DNA of 64,000 nucleotides from Bos javanicus (GCF_032452875.1 NC_083884.1:25375501-25439500); one strand, 5' to 3'; shown: positions 1 to 13,412, counted from the first letter of the stretch. The notes: a model not told the origin generated them from the sequence alone. Numbers and translations: made by a program.

Positions 1-757
1 ATATACAGCCTTGAAGTACTCCTTTCCCAATTTGGAACCAGTCCCTTGTTCTATGTCGTGTTCTAACTGTTGATTCTTGACCTGCATACATATTTCTCAA
101 GAAGCAGGTAAGGTGATCTGGTATTCCCATCTCTTGAAGAAGTTTCCATACTTTGTTGTTATCCACACAGTCAAAGACTTTGGCATAATCACTGAAGCAG
201 AAGCAGTTGTGTTTTTGTTTTTTTTTTTTTAATTCTCTTGCACTTTCCATGATCTAACAGATGTTTTCAATTTGATCTCTGGTTCCTCTGCTTTTTCTAA
301 GTCCAGCTTGAACATCTGGAAGTTCTCAGTTCATGTACTGTTAAAGCCTCACTTGGAGAATTTTGAGCATTATTTTGCTAGCATGTGAGATGAGTGTAAT
401 TCTGCAGTAGTTTTATCATTCTTTGGCATTGCCTTTCTTTGGGATTGGAATGAAAACTGACATTTTCCAGTCCTGTGGCCACTGCTGAGCTTCCCAAATT
501 TGCTGGCATGTTGAGTGCAGCACTTTAACTGCATCATCTTTTAGGATTTGAACTAGCTCAGCTGGAATTCCATCACCTCCACTAGCTTTGTTCATAGTGA
601 TGCTTCCTAAGGACCACTTGACTTCACACGCCAGGTATCTAACTCTAGGTGAGTGATTACACCATCATGTTATCTGGTTCTTTAAGATCTTTTATGTATA
701 GTTCTTCATGTATTCTTGCCACTTCTTCTTAATATCTTCTGCCTCCATTAGGTCTAA
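1..757 (-). mobile_element. BovB LINE fragment, runs off the left edge
   Basis: Antisense copy of the middle of the BovB (RTE-class) ORF2. It aligns by eye, in the same orientation, with 55178-55917 of the long BovB copy in this window, which encodes the amino-terminal half of the reverse transcriptase region. The frame is broken by many substitutions and by a T-tract near 218-230, so no protein can be made. The 5'-truncation end is near 757; the part encoding the catalytic YADD region and the 3' end would lie left of the window. Confidence 0.93.
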
Positions 758-2494
758 CAAGTAGCACAGGTACATACAAGTAATACTGGTACATACAAAA
801 TAAGAGATTATGAACAGTTTTCTGTCAACAACTACAACAATTTAAACCAAATAGACAATTTTCTTGTAAAACATAACTTACTGAAATGTACAGGAAACAA
901 AGGGCAAAATTTGAACAGCTATGTGTCTTGTATATAAATTGAATCCATTCTCATAAACTTTCCAACAAGAAAACTCTAGGACCAGGTGATACCATTGGTC
1001 AATTCTTTTAAGCATTTAAGGAAGAAATAACACGATCTTTCACAAATTCACAATATAGAGGAGAAGGAGGGTAATTTCAAAATAAAAATATATATTAGAA
1101 GGAACTAATAACTGGAGGCTAATATATGTCTATAAACCTACATGCAAACTTGACTAATAGTATTTTAGAAAATCAGATATAGCAATATGTAAAAGGGTAA
1201 TGTGTTGCAGCCAATAAATTTTGTCACAGGAATGTAAGATTGATTGAAATTTACAAAATCAACTGATGTAGCCCATTTTGTAAAAATGAAAAAGTACAAA
1301 TTAAGTTTTAATAAATGATAAAAAACATTTGATAAAATTTGACATTCCTTCAAAATTAAAACTTGTAGCAATTTAGTAATAAAAGGAAATTCCCTCTACC
1401 TGAAAAAGGACATTCATGAAAAACCTAAGGCTAACTTCACATTTAACACTGCAGATTTGAATTCCTTCTTTGTAGTAGGGAACAAGAAAAAAATATCCAT
1501 TCTCACCACATCTACAGGGTTCTTGGCCACTACGGAAAGTTAGAAATCAAGACATAAAGATAAGAGAGTATAAGAATACCTATTTGCAGAAGGCATGTTG
1601 TTTACATATAATATCATCAGAAATCTACAGTATAATTAACAGAACTAATCAGTGAATTCAGTAAAAAATCAAAATTCATAATTATGAAATAGAAAGTAAT
1701 GATCTTTTTTATAGTATCAACAGTTTTTTTTTTAAACCTCCACACTTAATGAAGATTTGAATAAATAATAAGAAAAGTCACTGTCATGGACTGAGAGACT
1801 CCATATTGCTAAGATGTCGGTTCCTCTCAAATTGATATACAGATTGCACACAAAGTCAAATCAAATCTCAGCAAGTTTTCTGTAGTAACTGACAGTTTGA
1901 TTCTAAGATGTGTGGAAAAGCAAAGAACCTAAAATACTGAAAGCCATTTTGAAAAACAAAATTGGAGTATTTAGACTACCAGTTTTCAAACCTTGTTTTA
2001 AATATACAGTAATCAAGAGAATGCAGCTTTGGCATAAGAATACATTACACATTAATAAAACAAAATAGCCCAGAAATAAACCAACATGTATATTATTTAA
2101 TTTTCAACTTATGTTTCAGAGAAAAGTGGTAAAGCAAAAAAAGACTTTCAACAAATATTACTAGAATTTCTGGATATGTATATGAGCATTATAATAGTCA
2201 CCCTGATACCTACCTTGCATTCTATAAAACTTTTAAATTGAGATAGAACATAAACATGTATATAAAACTTAAAACTATTGAGGAAACATGAATATGTTTC
2301 TTTGACTTGGATGGTCTGGTAAATATTTCCTTGATAACTCACACAAATATTAATAAATGATATTAAAATTATAATTTATATCTAATTAAAAATTATAACC
2401 TATAGAATAAAACATTAAGAAAATAAATAGTCCAAGTGAAAGTATTTACAAAAACATTTTTTTGACAAAATACTGGTATCTAAGTATCATGTTA
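758..2494 (+). mobile_element. Ancient L1 (L1M-like), ORF2 part
   Basis: Heavily decayed plus-strand L1 ORF2. Recognisable landmarks in order are the segment around 960-1070 that encodes the conserved 'NKSPGPDGF' region in live L1, the 'HDQVGF-PGMQ' region near 1190-1250, the 'DKIQHP' region near 1325-1350, and the carboxy-terminal part from about 1840 to 2470. Many frameshifts and stops are present. It continues after a SINE at 2495-2706. The divergence suggests an age near or before the mammalian radiation, but no divergence was computed. Confidence 0.85.
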
Positions 2495-2706
2495 TTGTTT
2501 AGTTGCTAATTCATGTCCAAATCCCTTGCGACCGCATGGACTGTAAACTGCCAGGCTCCTCTGTCCATGGGAGTTCCCAGGCAAGAACACTGGAGTGGGC
2601 TGTCATTTCCTTCTGCAGGGGATCTTCATGACAGGGATTGAACCTCTGTCTCCTGCATCTCCTGCAAAGGCAGACAGATTCTTTACCATTGAACTATCTG
2701 GGGAGC
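2495..2706 (-). mobile_element. Bov-tA SINE inside the old L1
   Basis: Antisense ruminant tRNA-Glu-derived SINE. From left to right it shows the BovB-derived 3' part, the Bov-A body, and the complement of the tRNA-like head ending near 2706. It interrupts the L1 ORF2 remnant, whose sequence resumes directly at 2707, so it is younger than that L1. No clear target duplication was seen. Confidence 0.9.
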
Positions 2707-3000
2707 ATAAAACTCATTAATAAAAATAACAAACAGTCCAGTAATAAAAATGGGCAAAATATTTGAATAAACACTTTGCAAAAGAAGATATGAAAACAAC
2801 CAATAACAAAAAGAAAAGGTGTCAACAGTTCAGTATCATGAGCTATCAATAAAATGCAAATAAAAACCACAAAGCTACCGCTACACATGCACTCAAAGTG
2901 ACTAAAACAAAATAGACACACAACACCAAACAGTGACAAATATGAAGAATAACCAGGAGTTCCATACATTCTTGGTGGAATTTCAAAATCCTGTACCATG
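2707..3000 (+). mobile_element. Ancient L1 (L1M-like), end of ORF2
   Basis: Continuation of the 758-2494 element: the segment around 2745-2995 matches the last part of mammalian L1 ORF2 (the 'MGKRHEQTFLQRR' region and the stretch before the stop). It is cut again by a short SINE fragment at 3001. Confidence 0.82.
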
Positions 3001-3086
3001 AAATGGCAACCCACTCGAGTATTCTTGCCATGGACAGAGGAGCTTGGCAGGCTACTGTCTATGAGGTCACAAGAGTCAGACACTAC
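3001..3086 (+). mobile_element. Short Bov-A SINE fragment
   Basis: Plus-strand Bov-A monomer of about 85 bases with a small internal deletion near 3029, where the 'ctggagaatccc' part of the consensus is missing. It lies inside the old L1, whose 3' part resumes after it. Confidence 0.82.
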
Positions 3087-3910
3087 CAAGCAAATAAACC
3101 ACCACAACCATGCTGCTACTCATCAACTCTAATCCTAGACATTTATCCAAAAGGAATGAAAGTAAGTGTCATAAAATTTCATATGAGAATTTTCATATTA
3201 GCTCTTTCATAGTAATAAAGAACTGGAAACAGCTGCCACATCCACTAATAAGAAAACTAATAAACTATATTATATTCACAAATGATACATTTTTATTCAG
3301 CAATGAAAAGAGAATAAACTGCCTGTACACTCAACAATATGAATAAACTTTGAAAGTTTTATAATAAATGAAAAATGTCTATTAAGAATGTACATACTGC
3401 ATGATTACTCTATTAACTTCTAGAAGAGGTTAACTGAATATACAGTGGAATACAACCATAGCAGTTTTTATCTGAGGATGTGAAGTGATTGATCAGGAAA
3501 GGACAAGAGGCAACTTCTGGGGGGTGGTGATGATAATATTCTATATTGCTAGAGAGTTACAGTACCTAGAGGAATGGCAAGATTCAGAGAATGTGCATTA
3601 AAAATGAGTGGATTCCATTTTATATATATTTTACATCATAACAAAAGTTAAACCAAGATTAAAGTCTAGTTAATAATACATAAGCTGACATCCTAAGGGG
3701 AAAGTATCTACAATTTATTTTCAAATGCACCAGGAAAAAATATAAATTTGGCCAATTGAGAGATACCGACATGAATACGTGGATAAATATATGACAAATC
3801 AAATATAGTATAATGATACTGGCAGAACTTAAATGATGTATATATACAGCATCTCTATAAAAATTTTTTGAATGAAAAATTTTATAATGAAATTATAAAA
3901 TACAATAAAA
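3087..3910 (+). mobile_element. Ancient L1 3' end and 3' UTR
   Basis: Last part of the same L1. The stretch 3120-3650 carries the old L1 3' region: the 'FYPKGMK'-like segment, the 'tactactcagcaat'-type segment near 3295, and the segment near 3500-3550 that precedes the L1M 3' UTR. The stretch 3690-3910 looks like the distal L1M 3' UTR but is weaker. The right border is uncertain. Confidence 0.7.
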
Positions 3911-4691
3911 TGTTAAACTACTGAGACTTTATTTCATGATTTCAATTTGTTTTAACAACCTAAGATGTTGTCCTGCTTCAAAAATTGTTAGTCTGAGCAT
4001 GTTGGGAGGAGATGAATTAACAACAGAATAGTAGAACCTGCTGTGCAATGGCTCCAGCAAGACATTTTGTAGCTGTAGCTTATTTTTGTTTTTATGGCAA
4101 GAAACCCAGCATGAAGTCTCATTTGTACACGTGCAAAGTCAGTAGATATTTACTGTCCGGTGTAACTGAATCATTCATGATTTGATGAAAGTTATATCAT
4201 TCCTATCACCTATTGGCATGTATTGGTATATGGAAGATAGGATGCGTTTGAATATGCTTTAGGAATTTCACTGAGACACACTGCAACTGTTCTCCTTTGA
4301 CAACTCATTTTATCGGAACACTTTGAAAGGTAGAGATGATTTATTTCCACCTGAAGTTTACCTCTGGCTTGAAAATACATGAAGGGTTCTAAAGGAAAGT
4401 TTCCCTAAATGAAGCTGCAATCTGGGCTAGTAATATCACACCAAGAGCTCACAGTTTTGTGAGTATTCTAGTCTCATGTACAATACAGGGACAGGTCTAG
4501 AAATATCTCCAGATAAAATGCCCTACTTTAATGATAAAGTATATGAAGGTGAACTAAAATTGTTCAAACTTTGGAATATGGTATCAGCTTGCAAATTATG
4601 AAATGAAGTGGACATGTGGAGTTTGTGTAAGGATTCTTTAGGAAGGCTGTTCCATGGTGATCTACTAAGGCAGCAATGAAATGATAGGTAC
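3911..4691. other. Unassigned AT-rich DNA
   Basis: No repeat family, reading frame or RNA gene was recognised here. The sequence is AT-rich and ends at the left target duplication of the L1 insertion at 4704. Confidence 0.6.
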
Positions 4692-4703
4692 TGGAAGACA
4701 AAG

Positions 4704-5170
4704 GTTTTTTTTTTTTTAAATTTCTTTATTTTTTAATTGAGGGATAATTGCTTTACAGAATTTTGTTGTTTTCTGTAAAACCTCAACATGAATCAGTCAT
4801 GCTGCTGCTGCTAAGTCACTTCAGTCGTGTCCGACTCTGTGTGACCCCATAGACAGCAGCCCACCAGGCTCCTCTGTCCCTGGGATTCTCCAGGCAAGAA
4901 CACTGGAGTGGGTTGCCATTTCCTTCTCCAATGCATGAAATCAGCCATAGGTATACATATATCCCTTCCCTTTTGAACCTCCCTCCCGTCTCCCTCCCCA
5001 TCCCATCCCTCTAGGTTGATACAGAGTCCCTGTTTGAATTTCCTGAGCCATACAGCAAATTCCTGCTGGCTAACTGTATTTTACATATGGTAATGTAAGT
5101 TTCCATGTTTCTTTTTCCATACATCTCACCCTCTCCTTCCCTCTCCCCATGTCCGTAAGTCTATTCTCTA
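4704..5170 (-). mobile_element. 5'-truncated L1 3' end with TSD
   Basis: Antisense ruminant L1 3' UTR. It begins with the complement of the poly(A) tail (T-run 4705-4717) and ends abruptly at 5170. Near-identical duplications flank it: tggaagacaaag at 4692-4703 and tggaagacagag at 5171-5182 (11 of 12 match). This is the signature of target-primed reverse transcription with 5' truncation. It is interrupted by a SINE at 4801-4938. Confidence 0.9.
4801..4938 (-). mobile_element. Bov-A SINE nested in the L1 tail
   Basis: Antisense Bov-A monomer with a short (CTG)n start, the complement of the CAG-type SINE tail. The L1 sequence resumes after it. Flanks aatcagtcat (4791-4800) and aatcagccat (4939-4948) match at 9 of 10 positions and are the probable target duplication. 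Confidence 0.9.
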
Positions 5171-5182
5171 TGGAAGACAGAG

Positions 5183-7106
5183 ATTTTTAAAATAATTTAC
5201 CTGCTTTATATCTGTTGTTAGAAAGATACATCAATCTCTTTGACATTCAAATTCTTGATTCTCTGATCCTTTAGAGTTGAGGTGGGAGGGACAGGCACTT
5301 CACAAGTAAGATTACATCCCATGATCTATAAATAAGTTATGAAAAAATTCAGATCTTTTCATAAACAAACATTAAGTAATTCTGGTTACATTTCAGGGTC
5401 CTAGGAAAATTTCCCTCATAATCACAGGACTTCAAGCTATTTTCCAACCCAGAAATTTTGAAGCTTGAAGTTCTATCTAAGAAAGTGGGTGAAACTTTTT
5501 CTTCCATATTCATAACGTTCATTTTGAGGAAATTATAAGGGTACAAAGAAGAGGTAACCACAGAATCTTCATGAATGACAGTAGTTTTATTCCTCCTTAT
5601 TTGTTGGCTAACCATATCTGCCTGGCTAATGAAGAGCTAAGAGGGTTATCTGGTTTAAGTTTGGGGGTATCATCCCATCTCTCTCCTACTTCTATTTTCT
5701 CCATATACAAGTGCACATTTGTTTCAAGTAATGATAGACTCTTACTAAAATAAATATGAGTAATGTAATTTCCAAACTGAACTAATAATTATAAATCAAT
5801 ACTGTATTATCCATCTAGAGAGTTCCCTACTTCTATTGGTTAACTATTTTGCCAAATAAATATTTGCTTTCAAATTTCTATTTTAACACAGAGAATTTGA
5901 ATTAAATAACATGAGTTAAATATCACAGTTTGAGTATTGAAATGGAAAAGGATAAAAGAGACTTTTTTTTTAATACATTTTTCTTCTCTAAGAGAAGTCC
6001 CTTCTGAGGTTTCAGAAGCTCCATATTGTCTAGCATTTGTAAACAAATGGGAATTAAATGCCAGATCCTTGCCACATTATATTAGCTGAAACTAAAGTCA
6101 GTTTAATTTTTTTCCAATTGAGTTCAGTCTTTGTGACCCTTTGTCCTTCAGTTTTAACAAGGAGAATAGAGTTCATTTAGAGCAAAGAAACTTCAGAGGA
6201 ACTTAAGAGGATCAGAAAAATAACAGACCCCTGTATCCATTGAGCCAATATACTAAGTCAGACTGATCAAAGCTGATAGCTTTATAATAGCCTGTTTGCT
6301 GAATTTCAATTGAATTAAAAAATCTATGCATAATATATCTTCACAGATGAGATAGCTAATTTATGTGAAATAGAATTATAATGTGGCTTTCTTGGAGATT
6401 GTGAAAAAAAATTGACCAAGACCAAGTACCAAGTCCAAAAACAGTAAATAGTGTTTCTATAATCACAATTAAGAGAACAAGACATAAAACATATCATGTT
6501 CCATTAAAAAGTTATACATTAACCATAAGAATATGGCAATTTCATGACTTAGTTATCCTCTTCTTACTTGCTAGGATTTTGATTGTTAAAATGAGTGATA
6601 TTTAGTATATTAATATCCCAACTTGTATTATCATGAAATTAGACTATATATATGTATGTGTGTATGTGTGTATGTGTGTGTGTGTGCAACATATATTACC
6701 AATGTTAAATAAGGTCATTATTTAATTAACTGAGTTTAAGGACTGGCTATATTGAAAGCCTGAGAGGTTAAGTGGAGATAAAAGAAGCTATAGTAGTAAG
6801 ACTTACCAGAAATTCAAAAGTGATGAAATTATTGAACACAAATCAAATAACATTAAGACTAAGGAGCCTCTGAATCATGTATCTTGAAATGTTATCAACA
6901 ACCCAATGCATATAATTATTTTAGCCAAACCTCAATGTAAAATATTTTTTTCCAATAGACTGTAAGGAACAGTACTTCAGTCTTTTTTTTTTCTAACATG
7001 CTTGACTGAAATTGGTGCTCTTTTGTAGAGGACTGTAGTTTTATTACCTTGATTTATATAATTTTATGTTAAAAAATAAGTTCAGGTCTTCTGTTACTAC
7101 TATGAT
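5183..7106. other. Unassigned DNA with one TG-rich microsatellite
   Basis: No gene or repeat family was recognised. Open frames at 5349-5615 (minus) and 5571-5753 (plus) show no known motif. The only structured piece is the TA/TG simple repeat at 6644-6686. Confidence 0.55.
6644..6686. repeat. (TATG)/(TG)n microsatellite
   Basis: Imperfect TA, TATG and TG units that grade into a pure TG run on the right. Length polymorphism is likely. Confidence 0.9.
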
Positions 7107-7116
7107 AAGTAGAACT

Positions 7117-7238
7117 CTGTTTAGTTGCTAAGTTGTGTCTGACTCTTTGTGACCCCATGGACTGTAGCCCACTAGGTTCTTCTGTCCATGGAATTCTCCA
7201 GGCAAGAATAATGAAGTGGGCTGCCATTTCCTTCTCCA
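7117..7238 (-). mobile_element. Bov-A SINE with TSD
   Basis: Antisense Bov-A monomer. An exact 10-base duplication, aagtagaact, flanks it at 7107-7116 and 7239-7248. Confidence 0.93.
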
Positions 7239-7248
7239 AAGTAGAACT

Positions 7249-7689
7249 TTACATATGATAATTTATAAGATACTTGATTGCTCCAAGTCTTTATTATTTT
7301 CTGACCAGATTGAATATGGACCAATTCTGCTAGCAGTGAATTAATTGCTCTCTGGTAACATTCTGGATCAGCACACCCATCCCACTACCCGCTTCCCTTA
7401 ACGTCTTTAAATTATATGAAATTTGTGCTAGATAATCTCACTTTTTCCTGATACCCAGTTGCACACTCTTTCTTTGTAATGGAACCCTCCTACCCAGATG
7501 AAGGTGGTCATGTGACCATGTTCTAGGTAGAGATATATAATCAGAACTGTGGAGTATGAAATTTAGAAAGTGTTCTTAAAGGGAGGCACTTTTATTCTTC
7601 TTCTCCTTCTTATTTAATCCTTCTTTCATGTTTCTTTTTACAGAAGAGATATGAGGACAAAAGTTCAAGAAGCTGTGTTGGATAGATCA
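7249..7689. other. Unassigned; possible old interspersed repeat
   Basis: The stretch 7455-7689 faintly resembles an old mammalian LTR-like repeat (CT-rich stretch followed by 'agaagagatatgaggac'), but no family could be assigned. The rest shows nothing. Confidence 0.3.
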
Positions 7690-8215
7690 TAGAAGCCATC
7701 TAGGATCTCACGGTTTCTGAGTCAGGAATTTGGGCATGGTTGAAGTTAGCCCTCTGCTCAGGGTCTCAGAAAACTGTAATCAAGGTGTCAGCTGGGACTG
7801 TGGGCTCCTCTGATGCTTGAGATCCCCTTTGAAGCTTTTGTGGTTGTTGGCAGAATTCCATTCCTGGCAGGTGCAGGACTGAGGCGCTCAATTCCTAAAG
7901 GCTGCTGCCATTCCCTACTGTGTGAGCCCTTCTCTACAATATGCCAGTTTGCTCCTTTGAGGATAACAGGAGAATGTCTCTGCTCTTTAAGTCTATAACT
8001 TAGGGAAAGTCTGGGATCTCTTTCAAAGGGCTCACCTAATTGTCAGACCCAAAAAGGACGTTTCCTTTTGAATTGCAAAATTCCCTTACCTTTCCCATAT
8101 TCTAATGGTTAGAATAATGTCACGGTTTCTGCCTACACAAAAAATTATATAGGATGTGTACTCTAATGGACAAGATTCGAGGGATCATGATAGAATTCAG
8201 TCTACCACACTGACA
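7690..8215 (-). mobile_element. MaLR-type (MLT1-like) LTR remnant
   Basis: Read on the minus strand it starts with a 'tgtggtagactgaat'-type LTR start at 8215 and ends near 7700 with the 'ctgactcagaaaccgtgag' type of MLT1 3' part. Between these lie the segment encoding 'acaccttgattacag' and the 'gagccc' region. It is strongly diverged, with no internal region. A related MLT family member is possible. Confidence 0.65.
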
Positions 8216-10494
8216 ATTTTGGAAAGCCACAAAGTAAATTATTAGAATAGTTCATGGCTGCTGAAATGTGGCTTTCTCCTGCACGTGAAATTTTATATCG
8301 TACTTATACTGCTGATCTTCATGTTTTGAACATGTAGTCCAATCTAATTCTAGCAAATACAGTGATCATTCTCCCTGTTTGTTACAGAGAGTAGACAATA
8401 ACCCCCACACAGCTGTTCGCCTGTGGCTCTTTATTTTCTCCTGGTCCCTCTTCCTCTGTTCATCTTGAATTCTCCCCGCTATGACTCTGTTAGCTGTTTG
8501 TTGGATAAGTCATCTAAGTTGGATAATTCATATCTTTTTTCGTCTCTTGGCTATGGAACTAATTGCTAGCTTGGAATTGGCCTTATGAAAATATTTTATA
8601 ATTTGTTTTGTCTTGGCTTTAAGTCATGGAAAATTGGCATTTGCCATAGATACATAGGAAAAATAATACTTATATTATGCTTCCCCTACCCCACTTCAGT
8701 TTGCTTTTTCTCACTTTATTTCCTATTGGTAAAGAATAAGATTATTGGCCACAATATATGTAAGACATGGATTTGGAATATTATTTGGGGAGAGAGAGTT
8801 CTGGCTTATCTCTCCTTTAGTACTTCTAGAACAATACACTGTTTAATTCACAAAAAGTAAAATGAAATTTAAGCATTATAGAAGATAAGATTAAGCTGAG
8901 AATTTAATTTCCTAGAAGATTTTTGCACACCTTTCTAAAAAGATGGAAAAAGATGGACAGTCTCCCTATTTTAACTTCCTTCATTGCCTGTGCTGGGACC
9001 TTCTGATTATATTTTTTTGAGTCCCTCAGTTTATCAGGGACCTTAACTGTGAACTCAATTTCCAGATATTTCAGAATGTATCATTATGAACACTGTCTCT
9101 AAGAAATTCTCATTCATGAGCTTGAATTTCTCTAAAAGCCATATTACGTAAGCGGATACCAGCTTTGAATTTGAAAAGTTTAAGTAAATATATGGTTAAG
9201 GCAATCTCACAAACTGATATCACATCATTCTACTGTTTCTATTAGCTCCACAAGTCCCCAGACTTTGATAGTCAGCAGTATTCTCAGGAAATTATGTATC
9301 ACATTTCCTTATAAATGAACAGTACATATACATTTGGCTGGTAAGAAGCAGGAAGTAAGATTTGGGAAAATTTGAATGATATCTCCTAACCTTCTCCCTC
9401 CCCCAAAAAATCATGAAACAATACTTTTGGAAAATTATATTAAAAATACTCAGTTTGTGCTTAGAAACCAAGAGAAATTTGGATTCCTCAGTGAATTCAT
9501 GTCAGATGAGTTCTGATACTCTTTCAAATACAGACATTGAGATACTAGTAAGTTTTCTTTAAATTTACTTTTATTCAAAATTTTTCTTCTTTAGTTAGCT
9601 TACATGAATATCAATTTCAAAGTTTCTTTTTATATATCTGCTACTTAAATTTAAGTAAAATTTTAAAGATAAGGCAAAGTCCAGAAATTTATAATAATGC
9701 GAAATCAAGAATACATGAATTTAACACTACTTTCAAGATTAAATATATTTGGGAATTCTGGATTGTATCTAATAATTTTATGGGATCAATGAAATTGAAG
9801 ATATATGGGCATTTTCTTTATTTTTAACTATTACGTATGTATTATCCATGAAGCTTTTAAAATATGCTAGCTCTGATGCACAGCTTCACCAATTATGTCT
9901 GTTAGGATTTCAACAAGAAAGCATGATCATTAATAGATATTAGAAAATCAAGAAGTTACTACTCCAAAGTTAGTTGCTACACAATTGTTGGAGGAATTGA
10001 AGAATTAAAAGGACTAGAAAGGAGAAGGAAAAAGTCACCAAATAGCCCTGATGTAGATGAAATAGTCAGAGCTGGCAGGAGGCTGCTAGGGTAGAATCAC
10101 AAAGAGGGCAGGATAGATGACCATGGGAAGTTGTTGGCTCTCCATTGCAATCGCTCAGCATCTAGTTGCTCAGTAGAGTCAGAATTTGATGACAAGAGCT
10201 GGGCAAGTAGCAAATTGAGAACAAGCTAGAATTCTGCATTTATCCCTACTGCTTCAACCGATGACAACTTTCAAAGTACAATGGCTTTTATTTCACCTTC
10301 TTCCCCCAACTTCAAACAAATACCTCTTGTGACCAGTCTTTACCTGAGACCATTCAAGGAAGAAAATTCTGGAAAGTATCATGTATTTCCAGCTTAAACT
10401 GACACAATACAAGATTATCAACTAACCCTGTTTTATCTTTTAGGGTGAAAACCTCCTCGATCTCACTTGCATGGTGAACATTTGGAAATCAGCG
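8216..10494. other. Repeat-poor unassigned DNA
   Basis: No mobile element, RNA gene or convincing reading frame was recognised. An open frame at 8585-8860 has low-complexity hydrophobic content and no motif. Confidence 0.55.
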
Positions 10495-10592
10495 TCTCTG
10501 ACTCTGGCTGCACAAATGAGGAAATAAAGTGCCTGAGAGGGTAAGCCAATTTCCCAAGGACACACAGAGAGTTAATGTGTTTTTAAAAAGTT
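10495..10592 (-). mobile_element. MIR SINE remnant
   Basis: The stretch 10515-10585 matches the antisense MIR core (the 'gaaac-gaggc-cagag-ggtaag' block followed by 'ccaaggacacacag'). It is an old mammalian-wide tRNA-derived SINE with no intact tRNA head. Confidence 0.7.
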
Positions 10593-13379
10593 CATTATTT
10601 TAACTCCCAGGGCAAGCTACTTCCTTTTCTAACATGACAGTGATAGCTTTCTTCACATAGGGAAGGGATTTTACATTGTGTCATTGTAAAAATGGTAGAG
10701 AAAAAAATAGTAGTAAATAAGGTAATTTGCAGACATATGGAGATAAATTCTATATAAATTTTCTTATTAACTACTCTATCTTCTAAAAGAAAAAGTTAAA
10801 TATCCTCTTTTCTTCCATCAAGTTTCCATTTATAATAGACCATTACTAGAACTTTCTTTTAAGTCATTTTAAGGTATCTCATCATTTTATATTATCCTTG
10901 TCCATATTGTACTCCATGAATTATTAAAGATTAATGCATCTATATTTTGAATGACCAACCATGCCTGATGGTTTTTAAATATCAAGCTGTTCTTTTTTCC
11001 TGGTGTAATGATAAATTTACATTATAATTAACAGCCAAAGAATTCCTTTTTATGCCATATAATGATGCCTTTCTTCAGCTTTGCTTTTCAGACAGTACAT
11101 CATAAATCACAGGGGAAATATCTTTATTTTTAATATTCACATTTATGCATTTAATGAACATTATTGAATTTTTCAAGTACTTATTGGGAATGGAGTTGAA
11201 ATATTTGTGCACTATTATTTTATTTCAGTCTTAGAGAATGCAGCCTTTGGCTGATACTGGAATGTTAATAATTAGCACCTCTATTAGAAGTCAGCTCCAG
11301 GTTTTCAAGCAGCATTATGCTAGGAAGCTATGTTTCCCAAGTGAATGAAGAATTATACAGTTTTATTAAAGAGGAGCCTTTCCTTTGAATACAATTTTAA
11401 GAAAATCTTCAAAGGAACAAATTTAAAGCCTCAAATCAGAGCACAGCACTAATTAGTGTGTAACAATGATTTAGGCAGAGAGCACCAGGCCTTGTTAATT
11501 TTCCAGGCCCATTCTGTAGTCTCTTTGCTGTATATTTCTTTTGATGAGTCAATTTCATCTAGGTGCAGCTTTTTATAGTTTAACTACTGTCATAACACTT
11601 CTAAAGTTTTAGAAAATGGTACATACTGATGCTGAAATCTGGCAATTATCTTCTAATTCTGCATTCCAACAACTGATTTTATGGCTCAGCTTAAAATGCT
11701 TAATTCAATTTCAAGTATTTTGCATTTATAATATTGCTTTAAGTGGCATGTCTCTGAATAAAACAATGTAACTACCTATTTATTTATGTAACCTTCACAC
11801 TTAGAAATAAAAATGTGCATCAGTCATCAATTATAAATCAAGTTATTGAAGATTCAAGGATGTCAGGTACATAAGTTCCCTTGATCACATATTATCTTGC
11901 AATGCCTATTAGGAGTTAGAAAAGCTAAAATATCAGCTTTGTAATTTTAAAATGTTATGTACTACAAATGTGTTATCAGAATAAATTGTTTTCTTCACTT
12001 AGTAAATAGTGAGGTATTGATCTGAGAATGTCGTGGGAAATTAGAAAGCAGTAAGACCAGAACGGCATATAACTGTAATTTATGACTTCAGGAATATGAA
12101 GTAGGAATTGATTACTATTAAGGTCAATATCAAGATTCATCGACTCAGATATTCATTGTGACTAAGGCCAAATTGAGAATCAATATTTGCATTAAGAAAA
12201 CATATATCTTCCTATGGATAAAAATATGCCAATATATCCTGCCATCCTGTTATCACCTATTATGAGAATTCAATCTCTGGAGCATGATAAACATTTTGCA
12301 ATTTTAAAACCATCTACTGTTGCCTCTAACTCTTGGTGTCTGCATCATTAATGACAGAATATTAGATTATTTCAATCAACAATTGATATTTATATCAAAT
12401 AAAAATGAATCATAACTACAGTCCACTTCAGAATTTTTGAGTGATCCAAACACCTTGCACAGTACCCCGAGGAAGACATTATCACAAAACCCATAGCAGC
12501 AGTGCAAACAACTGTACATCCATTCCATAACAGCTTAGGAAATGGGTCCAGATGAATGAATAAATTACTAAATAGATTAAGAAACTCTTATCTGAGTTAA
12601 ACATAAAAGACATAAGGCAGACATGGTAGAAAACAAATATAATGTGTACCAATTTGAAGAACTGAGTTAATTTATATCCCAACTTACCTAACATGTTCAA
12701 GTAAAATTCCGAATAATTCCAGCCCTCTTCACAACTTGTCCCAGCTTTTTTTTTTTTTTGTCCCAAAGTCTTTTCCCACATTTCTTTGCTAGTTTTTTTG
12801 TGTTTTTTGTTCTGTTTGTGATTGTTTTCACTTTAAATTCACTCAGTATACTAGTCTTTTAAGGATTGGTCACATGACTTGCAGATAGAGCATATTATTT
12901 GAAACTCTAGCTAGACTTGAATATTTTATAAAATATTTACTGGGGCAGCTGTTATTAAGACACTCAAAACAGAGCATATGATGACATCATATCTGGCATA
13001 CTAAGAAAAACAAGCAGCAGCAGCTACAACATAGAAGGAAAAGAGGAACAGATAAAACTATTACTTAATGAGTTATTTTTAAACTGTAGCAGTAGAATCA
13101 ACAAGGTCCAAGGACACCTTAGGAACTACCAGGGTTAGGGGCTAGGCAGGAAGGGTACAGCTCGGTGATAAGCATTCACGGCACTCCCTCTTGTATCAGC
13201 TGTGTACTGCATCAAACAGAAATGTGAAAACAAGTGATCGCAATAAATAGTACTACTCTACTATTTTACTCCTAAATACAGATCAGTAAGTTGTCACATA
13301 TAACTAATTTTTTAGTTTATATATTTAGTGTCTTCAAAAAACCAACTCAGATTATTGTGTTGACAACAAACTCAGTAAG

Positions 13380-13381
<2 letters not shown>
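10593..13381. other. Repeat-poor unassigned DNA
   Basis: No gene or repeat family was recognised. The T-run near 12747-12761 has no element that I could attach to it. The stretch 11220-11600 is of balanced composition and free of ruminant repeats. It could be a conserved non-coding element, but this cannot be judged without an alignment. Confidence 0.5.

Positions 13382-13412
<31 letters not shown>
13382..13412. repeat. (TG)n microsatellite
   Basis: A pure TG dinucleotide run of about 15 units, a likely length-variable marker. Confidence 0.97.

Noticed and set aside
5349..5615. 88-codon minus-strand frame
   Set aside because: No recognised domain and no splice or promoter context; length is within chance for AT-rich DNA of this size.
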